64,000 nucleotides of DNA, from assembly GCA_028818375.1 (NCBI GenBank), contig JAPPOB010000007.1, forward strand, positions 38,480 through 102,479, in the 5' to 3' direction. Below the pieces are notes generated by a model that was not told where the DNA came from, did no database searches, and was given only the letters and a program-made list of their open reading frames with translations. Positions 18,724 through 26,768 of the stretch are shown here, in pieces. The position numbers were made by a program, and so were the translations under genes. Each line of letters begins with the position of its first letter. The first letter of the stretch is position 1. This DNA comes from Anaerolineaceae bacterium (GTDB taxonomy: Bacteria > Chloroflexota > Anaerolineae > Aggregatilineales > Phototrophicaceae).

Positions 18724-20177
18724 AGGGTCCTTCGCGCCCTGGCGCTGTAACGGTTGCGCAGAATGATGGCGCTGACGTTGAGCGAAAGCAACAACAGCAG
18801 CAACACAATGATTGTGGCGGCGGCGACGTCCTGAAAGCCCTCGCGCGGGTCCGCCGTCCAGCGATAGATCTGGATCGGCAACACGGTGAAACGCGAGAAG
18901 GGACTGTCCGGATCGATGAAGATGGTCGTGGCCGCGCCAACCACCACCAGCGGCGCGGTCTCCCCGATGGCGCGAGAGACTGACAGGATGACGCCGGTCA
19001 GCATGCCGGGCAGGGCCACCGGCAGCACCTGGCGCGCGATCGTCTGCAGTCGCGTCGCGCCAAGGGCATGGCTGCCCTCGCGCAGCGCCTGGGGCACGGC
19101 GCGGATGGCTTCCTGGGCATTGATGATGATGATCGGCAGGATCAGCAGCGCCATCGTCAGCCCGGCGGACAGGACGGTGCGCCCGTCCGTGCCACCCATC
19201 CCCGCCAGACGCCCGCTGGTCAGGGGTTCCATGGCGCGCACGAACACCGCCAGACCGAGTATGCCGTAAATGATCGAGGGCACGCCGGCCAGGTTGCGGA
19301 TATTGATCTCAATGAAACCGTTGAGCAGGCGCAACAAACGATGGTTGTTGACGTCGCGGGCGTACTCCTCCAGATAGATGGCCGCGCCCAGCCCCAGCGG
19401 CAGTGACACGCCGATGGCGATCACCAGCATCCAGAGCGTACCCAGCAGGGCCACGCGGATGCCGCTGGTCAACGCCTGGCTGGAGCCGGGCGTGCGCAGA
19501 AAGTCGGCGTTCAGCCAGGAGCGGAATTCAAGCGTCGCCTGCGGGAAGTCCCGCGCGGCCCGGTCCCGGATCTCGTCCTGGCGCGTCAGCGAGTCGATCA
19601 GGTTCCAGCTTTCCAGTAACTCGATTTGCACGACGTCGCTATAGACCAGTTCCAGCAGGCGACCCTGCTCCACGTTGTCGGCCAGCAACGTGGCGATGTC
19701 GGCCCTGGCCCTGGCGTCCCGTTCGCTGCGCTCCACGTCCGGCAGGCGCAGGTCAAACAAAGTGCGGTCGGCCCACTCCTGCGGGAATTTCTGGCCGTCG
19801 ATCAGGGCCTGGCCCAGAGTCAGGTTGCGCAGCGCGGAAGGCGGCAAGGCCGTCCGGGCGATCTCGTCCAGGAACAGGGTGAAAAGGCGGTCCGTGCTGA
19901 CGTAGGGACGTCCCTCCTCGTCGAGGGTGTCGCGGGCGAGGCCGGCCAGTTCACCCGCGCTCTGCCGGTCAAGGCTGCGGCCGTCGGCGCTGACCAGGCT
20001 GGCCGGATCGACGACGTTGACGACGGCGACGGTGCCGAAGGCGTCATCCACGATCTTGAGCAGCAGAATGACCAGGGCCAGGGCCGCCAGCCCGACGCAG
20101 GCCTGATAGACCCGCGCCCAGACGCGACCGACGCGCCGGCGTCGCGCAAGACCGCCTTGTTCCGACATGTTGGCCAT
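18720..20177 (-). CDS. pstA: Phosphate ABC transporter permease PstA with a large insertion
   Basis: Inner-membrane permease. The ATG at 20177 sits 1 bp after the pstC stop with GAGGCG upstream, giving 485 aa, far above the usual 280-300 aa. After TM1 ([17 protein letters not shown]) there is an extra extracytoplasmic stretch of about 170 residues before the permease core begins at [18 protein letters not shown]. The core has the PstA-typical [12 protein letters not shown] and the cytoplasmic loop [20 protein letters not shown]. The insertion is charged, helical-looking and has no recognised motif; long PstA/PstC loops are known in some phyla. Overlaps pstB by 4 bp. Confidence 0.93.
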
Positions 20178-20178
20178 C

Positions 20179-21654
20179 TCAGCTCGCCTCACGATAGCGA
20201 CGCGTAATCGCGCCGCTGACAATGTTGAAGGCCAGTGTCAGCAGGAATAGCAGCAGGCCAATGGCGAAGAGGCTGTTGTAATCGATGGTGTTGTAGCTGA
20301 TGTCGCCGCCGGAGATGCGAACGATGTGCCCCGTCATCGTCTCCGCCCCTTCCAGGGGGTTGAAGGTGAAGTTGGGGCCGGCGCCCGCCGCCAGCGCCAC
20401 GATCATGGTCTCACCCACCGCGCGCGAGATGCCCAGCAGGAAGGCCGCCATGATGCCCGATACGGCCGCCGGCAAGACCGCGCGCCGGATCGTCTCCTGA
20501 CGCGTGGCGCCCAGCGCGCAGGAGGCCTCGCGCAGGGCCCGCGGCACCGCGCCCAGCGCGTCCTCACTGATGGAAGCGATGGTCGGCACGATCATGATGC
20601 CCATCACCAGCCCCGCCGACAGGGTGTTGAACTGCTTCACTTCGGGCCCGATGATCTGCTGCAGGAGCGGCGTCATCCAGGTGAGCGCGAAGTAGCCAAA
20701 GACCACCGTCGGCACGCCCACCAGCAATTCCAGCACGGGCTTGACGAGGGAGCGGACCCGGCTGCTGGCGAATTCGCTGAGGTAAATCGCCACGCCCAGG
20801 CCGACGGGCAGCGCCGTCAGCAGCGCGAAGAAGGTCGTCATCAGGGTGGCGTTCAGCAGCGGCCAGATTCCCAAATGCCCCAGCTGCGGGTTCCAGCGTG
20901 TGCCGGTCAAAAACTCGCCGGGGGTGACGGCAGCCGGGCTGAACAGGGGCAGGCCGGCGCTGTGGCGGGCGGGGTTGCTGCCATCCTCGCCGCGGCGCAC
21001 CGTCAGCATGTCGGACACGGGTTCGACCAGCAGGACGCGCATCACCTCCTCGTCGGCCTGGATCAGGTCATCGACCTGAAAGGCGGCGGCCGCGCCTGGC
21101 GGCAGTTCAATCACCGTGTCATCGGCCGTCATTTCCGCGCCCAGCAGAGCGGTGCGCTCCTTGTGCACGAACACCGCCGTATCGACAGGGTGAGCCAGCG
21201 CCTGCGTATCGTTGGCGCCGCGCTCCACTTCCAGGCCCTCGCGCCTGGCCGTCACCACCCGCATCTGCTCCACGCCCAGTTCAATCAACTGGCCCTCGCT
21301 GATGGGCAGTGTGGCCCGTTCATCGAGGTTGAGCGTCAAATACCGGTCCTGCGCGTCCATGGCCGCGGCGAGGGACACGTCCTGCCCCAGATTGACCACT
21401 TCGGCGCGTTCCACGCTGTCGTATTTCACCTGCTGCCAGGAGCGTTGACTGAAGAAGAGCAGCGAGTTCTCCCCCAGGGTGACGAGGATGCCGATGGTGG
21501 AGAGAATGGAGACCAGCCCACAGAGCAGGAGAAGCAGGCGGACGATGGCTTCAAGCGGCCGCGGCCGTCGTTTGAGGCTGCGGCTGCGCAGCGCGCGTTC
21601 CAGCGTGGCCGCCTTGCCGGCCCCCGGACCCTGCACCGCCTGAACCTGCGCCAT
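20179..21654 (-). CDS. pstC: Phosphate ABC transporter permease PstC with a repeat-containing insertion
   Basis: Inner-membrane permease, 491 aa instead of about 300. TM1 is LLLLLCGLVSILSTIGILV (about 40-60). Residues 80-245 form an extracytoplasmic insertion containing two similar units: EQMRVVTARREGLEVERG (129-146) with a later H155, and EVMRVLLVEPVSDMLTVRRG (203-222) with H231. The core resumes at WPLLNATLMTTFFALL and includes GVPTVVFGYFALTW and the loop GAVPRALREASCALGATR. First gene of pstCAB. The pstS gene is separated from it by an opposite-strand gene, so pstC probably has its own promoter (21692-21745). Confidence 0.94.
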   Translation of the reverse strand: MAQVQAVQGPGAGKAATLERALRSRSLKRRPRPLEAIVRLLLLLCGLVSILSTIGILVTLGENSLLFFSQRSWQQVKYDSVERAEVVNLGQDVSLAAAMDAQDRYLTLNLDERATLPISEGQLIELGVEQMRVVTARREGLEVERGANDTQALAHPVDTAVFVHKERTALLGAEMTADDTVIELPPGAAAAFQVDDLIQADEEVMRVLLVEPVSDMLTVRRGEDGSNPARHSAGLPLFSPAAVTPGEFLTGTRWNPQLGHLGIWPLLNATLMTTFFALLTALPVGLGVAIYLSEFASSRVRSLVKPVLELLVGVPTVVFGYFALTWMTPLLQQIIGPEVKQFNTLSAGLVMGIMIVPTIASISEDALGAVPRALREASCALGATRQETIRRAVLPAAVSGIMAAFLLGISRAVGETMIVALAAGAGPNFTFNPLEGAETMTGHIVRISGGDISYNTIDYNSLFAIGLLLFLLTLAFNIVSGAITRRYREAS

Positions 21655-21691
21655 TTCTGCCTGCCTGATTGTCGGAGATCGTCCGCGCGGC

Positions 21692-21745
21692 AGTATAGCC
21701 GACTGCAGGTTAAGGAACGGGGCTGTTGCGTTAAATCCCGATTAA
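21692..21745 (-). promoter_or_regulatory. Candidate pstC promoter with phased TTAA elements (Pho-box-like)
   Basis: On the minus strand TATACT (21697-21692) lies 37 bp before the pstC ATG. Upstream of it are TTAA cores at 21710, 21731 and 21742, spaced by 21 and 11 bp, and no consensus -35. The segment GGTTAAGGAACG is shared with the pstS upstream region. PhoB/PhoP-type activators bind direct repeats with an 11-bp period, so this is a plausible Pho box. This region lies inside the 302-bp gap 21655-21956, which also holds two palindromic repeats. Confidence 0.5.
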
Positions 21746-21762
21746 GCACAATGTCCCACACT

Positions 21763-21829
21763 GGGCGATTTGATCAATCGCCCCTGCACAGATTGGTGAT
21801 TGTTGTACGGGCGACATACCATGTCGCCC
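21763..21829. repeat. Two GGGCGA-type palindromes
   Basis: GGGCGATT-TGATC-AATCGCCC (21763-21783) and GGGCGACAT-ACC-ATGTCGCCC (21809-21829). The first is identical to the copy at 12683. They sit between the pstC promoter and the opposite-strand coiled-coil gene. Confidence 0.85.
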
Positions 21830-21956
21830 GCCACACAGGCACGCGCGGCGCCCGGCCCCGGACCGGCACATGAAGAAAGCGTTTGGGCAAGCAGTCAGAT
21901 TTTGCCTTTCACAACGCTATACTCCCCTGCGGACAAGGAATGAATGCGAGGCCCGT

Positions 21957-23564
21957 ATGGCAGATTACTTCTTCGAGTCCCGCGAGGACTTCCACTACGA
22001 CAACAGCGGCTACTACGGTTACATCGTCTTCAATGGCGATGAAAAGACGCTGAACGGACTGCGCAATGCCCTGGGACAAGGCAAGCAGTCCCATGGCCTG
22101 GGCTGGTACCGCTACGGCAAAAGCTTCCGCCCCGCCAACGATGGCAGAATGTACGACTGGTACATCCGCCTGCACAGCGGCGGCAATGACAAGCCGGCCG
22201 CGCAGGCCGTCGACGATTTCCTGCGCAGTCATTTGCAGCCACCGAAGGTCACTCCCGGGCCATCCGGGCACTCCCGGCGCCCGAGTGCACCCCTCACCCG
22301 GGACCTGCAAAGGCTGCAGACTGACATCGCCCGGGAGAGAGCCGTCCACCAGGAAGCCTACGGCGCCCAGCAGCGTCTGGCCACCTTGCTTGGCAGCTTG
22401 CAAGGCATTGACACACGCATCAGCGACGACCTGGAGCAGTTGCGTCTGGACTTGCAGGATATCGCCGATACCTGGCGCGCGGACAACTGGAGCGACCTGA
22501 ACCTCGGGTCGATTATCCACGCTCTGGATTCGGTCAACGAACGCCTGACCCGGGACCTGACCCGTCTGCAACGGGACTACAGCGACATCGCCAGCGCCCA
22601 CGCCGATACCCTGCGCGCCCAGGACGAACTGGCCCAGGTGCTGGAGCGCATCAAGGATCATGACCGTCACATCAGCGACGACCTGGCGCGCCTGCAACAG
22701 GACGTGCAGCGAATTGCGGAGCGGGAGAGTTCTGAGCGCGCGGGCGAAAGTCAGGAGGCCCTGCTGACGCGCTTCGACGATCTTGAGCAGCGAATGGGCG
22801 AACGCATCAGCGAGTTGGAACGCGCTGTGAAGACTGGCACCGCTGCTCAGGCATCGCTTGAGGAGATGCGCACGCGCCTTGAAATAGCCGAAGAGGCGCA
22901 AGAAAGTGCCGAGCAAGCGCAAGCCGAGGCTGAAACCGCTTTGGATGCAATGCAGGCAGAACTGGCTGCCATGCAGGAAGAGAGTCCTGGTGATCAATTC
23001 TGGCATGAGAAATACAACGATTCCGAAAACCTGAACCGGAAACTAAACAAGGACAACAAGACTCTGGAAAAGGAAAATAAAAGGCTTCAACGGGACCTGA
23101 GAAAAACAGCCGGAGAACGGGACAACTTTTCCAGGCAGTTTCTTGAGGCGAGTAAAAAAATCGGCGAAATGGAAAAGAACGCTTCACAAGAATTGCCGGA
23201 GCCCTTCCCGTTGCCTGCCGATCGGCGAATGAAAACAGGTGATCTGCAGAACATCCTCGAAGGTGCATTTCCCAACCTGGTATTGGCTCGAGATTCTCTG
23301 GATACACTCCATCACGAAATACAGAACTACCGACCTGTGTTTCAACGTCTAAGCCAAATCGTAAACGTCCCGGAGTACAACGGAAGAAACTCGCTCAAGG
23401 GGAAAAGCAAGTGGCGAGAAGACACAATTGGCAAGAGATGGCGCATCTACTTTTGCAAGGAATCCATGCCTGGCAACAAGTTGGTCGTTTACCTGGGAGA
23501 CAAGAACCACCAGAACGATGACATCGCATGGCTGTTCAGCAATCCGCCCGAGACCTGCCTGTAA
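21957..23564 (+). CDS. Uncharacterised coiled-coil protein with a possible RelE/ParE-like C-terminus
   Basis: A 535-aa protein from the ATG at 21957 (GAGG upstream); the in-frame ATG at 21870 is less likely. Residues 1-95 form a compact aromatic-rich domain (DYFFESREDFHYDNSGYYGY). Residues about 105-430 are a long coiled coil with a repeated ISDDL..L..D.Q.IA pattern. The last 90 residues (KWREDTIGKRWRIYF, then KLVVYLGDKNHQND) resemble the final strands of RelE/ParE-fold proteins. Base composition falls sharply after about 22,990, with many AAA/AAT codons, suggesting a fused or transferred 3' part. It interrupts the pst locus on the opposite strand. Function unknown; the toxin-fold idea is weak inference. 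Confidence 0.7.
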   Translation: MADYFFESREDFHYDNSGYYGYIVFNGDEKTLNGLRNALGQGKQSHGLGWYRYGKSFRPANDGRMYDWYIRLHSGGNDKPAAQAVDDFLRSHLQPPKVTPGPSGHSRRPSAPLTRDLQRLQTDIARERAVHQEAYGAQQRLATLLGSLQGIDTRISDDLEQLRLDLQDIADTWRADNWSDLNLGSIIHALDSVNERLTRDLTRLQRDYSDIASAHADTLRAQDELAQVLERIKDHDRHISDDLARLQQDVQRIAERESSERAGESQEALLTRFDDLEQRMGERISELERAVKTGTAAQASLEEMRTRLEIAEEAQESAEQAQAEAETALDAMQAELAAMQEESPGDQFWHEKYNDSENLNRKLNKDNKTLEKENKRLQRDLRKTAGERDNFSRQFLEASKKIGEMEKNASQELPEPFPLPADRRMKTGDLQNILEGAFPNLVLARDSLDTLHHEIQNYRPVFQRLSQIVNVPEYNGRNSLKGKSKWREDTIGKRWRIYFCKESMPGNKLVVYLGDKNHQNDDIAWLFSNPPETCL

Positions 23565-23600
23565 CTTTTGTTGACTCTATCTGACTGAACAAGAGAAAGG

Positions 23601-23624
23601 AGCGGCGGGGTTTCCCCCGCCGCT
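23601..23624. terminator. GC-rich hairpin between convergent genes
   Basis: AGCGGCGGGG (23601-23610), loop TTTC, CCCCGCCGCT (23615-23624): a perfect 10-bp stem without a T tract. It lies between the stop of the coiled-coil gene and the stop of pstS and probably limits read-through in both directions. Confidence 0.55.
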
Positions 23625-23651
23625 CACACAGTCTCGCGCTGTCCCCGCCGC

Positions 23652-24899
23652 TCAGCCGCCGGTGGCCGCCGCCACCAGCAGGCGCGCCAGGTTCAGACCG
23701 GCCGCGTCCGCCGGGAAGTAGCCGGCGGCCTCAACCTCATCATTGACGACGCTCAGGTAGTAAACCAGGAAGTCGCCGACCTGCGGCTTGCCGGCGATGA
23801 TCTCCGGCGCCGCGTAGAGGAAGAGCGGGCGCGCCAGCGGGTAGCTGCCATCATCCACGCTGCTGCCGGCCGGCGCCACACCCTCGATCGGGACCGCGTT
23901 CAGAATCTCGCGGTTGGCCTCGAAGTAAGCGTAGCCGAAGAAGCCCACGGCGTAAGGATTGCCCGACACGCCCTTCACCAGCACGTTGTCGTCCTCGCTC
24001 AGGCTGGTGCGCGCGGCATCCAGAATGCGCGCCTGGTCCCTGTCGAAGACCTCTTCCGCGAAGTAGTCAAAGGTGCCGCTGTCGGTGCCGGGGATGAAAC
24101 GCTCGATCGGCTGCGCGGGCCAGTCCGCGTTGACGTCCTGCCAGGTGTCGGCCGTGCTGAAGAGACGGGCCAGTTCCTCCAGGGTCAGGCTGTCGGCGAA
24201 GTAATTGGCCCGGTTGACGACCACCGCCAGGGCGTCCGTCCCCACGCGGATGGGGAAGGCGCTGCGGCCGATGGCGCGGCAGTTCTCCACCTCGGCATCC
24301 CTGATCGGGCGGCTGGCATTGGCGACGTCGGTCACGCCTTCGGCGCAGAAGCGCTCGAAGCCGGCGCCCGAGCCAATGCTGTCGACGGTGATGTTGCCCG
24401 CGTAGCCCTCGTCACGGAAGCGCGTGGCAATGGCGTCGCTGAGCGGGAACACGGTCGAGCTGCCGGCGACGATGATGTCACCGTCCACGAAGGCGGGGAC
24501 CACCTCGGCCAGTTCGATTCCGGGCAGCAACAGGGAGTCAATCAGTTGCAGCCTGCCGTTGTCGGCCTCCACCGGATCAGCGACGGCGACAGCGTCCGTC
24601 ATGTCACCGTTCAGATGCTCGCCGATCACCGCGGACAGTTGATCGGGATTCTCCAGCAGCCAGTTGAGCGCGAAGTCCGGCAGGGCCGCGAAGGCCTCGT
24701 TGACCGGCGCGTAAAGGGTCAGGGGACCTTCTGCGGCGAGGGCGTCGCCCGGTCCGGCCGCGACAATCAGCGATTGCAGTGTGGTCAGGTCTTCGTTTTC
24801 GGCAACCAGTGCAGCCAGTGAATGGCCCTCCGCCTGAACGACCGCGAGTGGCGGGGCCAGTACAGCGATCAGAAACAGAATGCTGCGGACTCTCATCAT
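23652..24899 (-). CDS. pstS: Phosphate-binding protein PstS fused to an N-terminal fasciclin (FAS1) domain
   Basis: A 415-aa secreted protein from the ATG at 24899 (GGGGAG upstream); the upstream in-frame ATG lacks this. Signal peptide 1-23 ends VVQA-EG without a lipobox. Residues 27-133 match a short FAS1 domain: LTLYAPVNEAFAALP (60-74) and NGRLQLIDSLLLP (114-126). Residues 138-415 are PstS: GSSTVFPLSDAIATRF, SIGSGAGFERFC, NASRPIRDAE and GTDSGTFDYF, which form the phosphate site. FAS1 domains are adhesive, so the fusion may tether the binding protein to the wall or matrix, standing in for a lipid anchor; this role is inferred. A decayed second pstS lies just upstream. Confidence 0.93.
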   Translation of the reverse strand: MMRVRSILFLIAVLAPPLAVVQAEGHSLAALVAENEDLTTLQSLIVAAGPGDALAAEGPLTLYAPVNEAFAALPDFALNWLLENPDQLSAVIGEHLNGDMTDAVAVADPVEADNGRLQLIDSLLLPGIELAEVVPAFVDGDIIVAGSSTVFPLSDAIATRFRDEGYAGNITVDSIGSGAGFERFCAEGVTDVANASRPIRDAEVENCRAIGRSAFPIRVGTDALAVVVNRANYFADSLTLEELARLFSTADTWQDVNADWPAQPIERFIPGTDSGTFDYFAEEVFDRDQARILDAARTSLSEDDNVLVKGVSGNPYAVGFFGYAYFEANREILNAVPIEGVAPAGSSVDDGSYPLARPLFLYAAPEIIAGKPQVGDFLVYYLSVVNDEVEAAGYFPADAAGLNLARLLVAAATGG

Positions 24900-24958
24900 C
24901 TCTTTGCGCTCCCCGTGACAGATGTCCTTCGTCCGCGGCACATGCTGTCACGGAAGCT

Positions 24959-25006
24959 TTAAGTACAGGCTGCCCCTGGATTAAGAAAAGTCATTGCGTT
25001 CCTTAA
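24959..25006 (-). promoter_or_regulatory. Candidate pstS promoter with TTAA repeats at 22-bp spacing (Pho-box-like)
   Basis: TTAA cores at 24959, 24981 and 25003 are exactly 22 bp (two helical turns) apart, 60-107 bp upstream of the pstS ATG. TGTACT (24967-24962, minus strand) is a candidate -10. The element GGTTAAGGAACGC is shared with the pstC upstream region, supporting a common phosphate-starvation regulator. Confidence 0.55.
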
Positions 25007-25042
25007 CCGCAGGATAATCCGGCCCTGCTTTCACCGCTCAGC

Positions 25043-25225
25043 TCAGTCCCCGATGGCCGCCTTCAGAATGAGGCGCGAGCGATTGAGCACCTGCGCGTCC
25101 GCCGGAAAGTAGCCGGCCGTCTCGATTTCCTCGTCAACCACCGAGAGGTAGTAGCTCAGGAATTCGCCGACCTGCGGCCGCCCGGCGATGATCCCGGGCG
25201 CAGAACAGAGCAGGAGCGCGCGTCT
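25043..25225 (-). pseudogene. Decayed 3' end of a second pstS
   Basis: Read on the minus strand this encodes a C-terminus parallel to the intact PstS: IIAGRPQVGEFLSYYLSVVD, then ETAGYFPADAQ, and ends KAAIGD before TGA (25045-25043). The intact gene has IIAGKPQVGDFLVYYLSVVN and AGYFPADAAG. Only about 55 codons remain; homology fades beyond about 25,225, with no upstream part in the window. It is a remnant of a tandem duplication or of recombination. The next 156 bp (25226-25381) hold an 8-bp inverted repeat CCCGGTTC/GAACCGGG (25235-25242, 25268-25275) and the nadK promoter region. Confidence 0.85.
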
Positions 25226-25349
25226 CCCTCATGACCCGGTTCTCCTGATGCCCTGCCCTCCTGACAGGAACCGGGAGACATCCAGTCATTGCGGGCATCA
25301 GCATAGTATGGCGGTTCAGCGCGGGATACGCAGCCGCCCCGCGCTGCAC

Positions 25350-25355
25350 TATAAT
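25350..25355 (+). promoter_or_regulatory. -10 element upstream of nadK
   Basis: A perfect TATAAT lies 26 bp before the nadK ATG. No consensus -35 is visible. It probably drives nadK, the zinc-finger gene and recN. Confidence 0.5.
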
Positions 25356-25381
25356 CACCGACACTGAAGACCGGAGACTCA

Positions 25382-26275
25382 ATGCCCTTCCGCCGCACAG
25401 GCATTCTGGCGCACCCGCGCCGCCCGCAGTCCGCGTCCGTCGCTAGGGAAATCGCCGCCCTGCTGCGGGAACGCGGCCTCGAGACCTGGGTGCGCGAGGT
25501 GTGGACGGAAGAGGATGTCCGGGCGGAGGTGACGGGCTCGGACCTCGTGGTCGCCATCGGCGGCGACGGCGCCATGCTGCACGCCGCGCGCGTCTGCGCC
25601 GAACCCCGTGTGCCGGTGCTGGGCGTGAACATGGGCAACCTCGGCTTTCTGACCGAAATCGTCAATCCGGGTGACTGGTCGCAGTACCTGGACCGCCTGC
25701 TGGGCGGCGATTTCTGGATCGAGGAGCGCATGATGATCCGCGCCCAGGTGCTGCGCGACGACGCCCTGCTGGCCAGCGAGGACGCGCTCAATGACGTGGT
25801 CGTCAGCAGCAACCGGGTCACGACGACGGCGCGCATGGACATGTACATTGACGGCGACTGGGCCACGACCTACACCGCGGACGCGCTCGTGATCGCCACG
25901 GCCACCGGCGCCACCGCCTACGCCCTGGCCGCGGGCGGCCCCATTCTGCCGCCGGAACTGTTCAACATCCTCGTTGTCCCGGTCGCGCCGCACCTCAGCA
26001 TGAACCGCCCCATCGTGCTCTCGCGGGGCTCCGTCGTCGACGTCATCCCGGCTGCCGGGGACCGCAGCCCCGCGCTGCTGAGCGTCGACGGCCGCATTCT
26101 GCGCGCGCTGGAGCCGGACGAGCAGTTGCGTTTGCAGGCCAGTTCGCGCGTCAGCCGCTTTGTGCGCATGCGCGATCGCAACTACTTCTACCGTTCCCTG
26201 CTGGACCGCCTGGAACCGCGAATCGACGCGCCGCCACCACCGACCCTGCCCCGGCGCGGCCTCGTCCCCGGATGA
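25382..26275 (+). CDS. nadK: NAD kinase
   Basis: Phosphorylates NAD to NADP in the cytoplasm. Length 297 aa. The diagnostic GGDG motif is at residues 60-63 (VAIGGDGAMLHAAR), followed by GVNMGNLGFLTE near 81 and TATGATAYALAAGGPILPP near 178, the NAD-binding loop. The stop overlaps the next ATG by 4 bp. The nadK-recN neighbourhood is widely conserved in bacteria and supports the assignment. Confidence 0.96.
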   Translation: MPFRRTGILAHPRRPQSASVAREIAALLRERGLETWVREVWTEEDVRAEVTGSDLVVAIGGDGAMLHAARVCAEPRVPVLGVNMGNLGFLTEIVNPGDWSQYLDRLLGGDFWIEERMMIRAQVLRDDALLASEDALNDVVVSSNRVTTTARMDMYIDGDWATTYTADALVIATATGATAYALAAGGPILPPELFNILVVPVAPHLSMNRPIVLSRGSVVDVIPAAGDRSPALLSVDGRILRALEPDEQLRLQASSRVSRFVRMRDRNYFYRSLLDRLEPRIDAPPPPTLPRRGLVPG

Positions 26276-26754
26276 ACGCCATGAGCGACGCGACCTTCTG
26301 CGCGCGGCACCCGGATCGTGAGACCGGTCTGCGCTGCAACCGCTGCGACCGCTTCATGTGCCCCGCCTGCGCCGTGCAAACGCCGGTCGGCTATCGCTGC
26401 CGCGAATGTGTGCGCGAGCAGGAGGACCGTTTCTTCAGCGGCACAAGCGGCGACTACGCGCTGGTCTTCGCCATCAGCGCGGTCGGCGCGGGACTGGCGC
26501 AATTGCTGGCCGGCCTGCTGCCATCGATCTTTCTTATATTGCTGGCCATACCGCTGGGCGGGGGCATCGCCACACTGGCGCTGCAACTGAGCGGGCGGCG
26601 GCGCGGTCGCTGGTCCGGCGTTGTGGCGGCAACCGGCGTGGTCGCCGGCAGCCTGCTCTTCGCGTTGACCCTGAGCGGCCTGGGGATTCGCACCCTGCTT
26701 TTCACCACGATCCTGGCCGTCACGGTCTACGGCCGCTACCGCGTCAGAATTTAG
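26272..26754 (+). CDS. Small B-box-type zinc-finger membrane protein
   Basis: 160 aa, inserted between nadK and recN. The N-terminus carries a treble of Cys/His pairs: C-x-x-H (FCARHPD), C-x-x-C (LRCNRCDRF), C-x-x-C (MCPACAV) and C-x-x-C (YRCREC). This is the B-box-like zinc finger often found on bacterial rhomboid-like and other membrane proteins. Three or four hydrophobic helices follow from about residue 60 (ALVFAISAVGAGLAQLLAGLL onward). Function is unknown; the finger may recruit a cytosolic partner. It is translationally coupled to nadK by ATGA. Confidence 0.8.
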   Translation: MNAMSDATFCARHPDRETGLRCNRCDRFMCPACAVQTPVGYRCRECVREQEDRFFSGTSGDYALVFAISAVGAGLAQLLAGLLPSIFLILLAIPLGGGIATLALQLSGRRRGRWSGVVAATGVVAGSLLFALTLSGLGIRTLLFTTILAVTVYGRYRVRI

Positions 26755-26768
26755 GCAGGGCCCAGCGC

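Noticed and set aside
25235-25275. Inverted repeat CCCGGTTC/GAACCGGG upstream of nadK
   Set aside because: Only 8-bp arms with a 25-nt loop and no second copy seen; could be chance in this GC-rich sequence.
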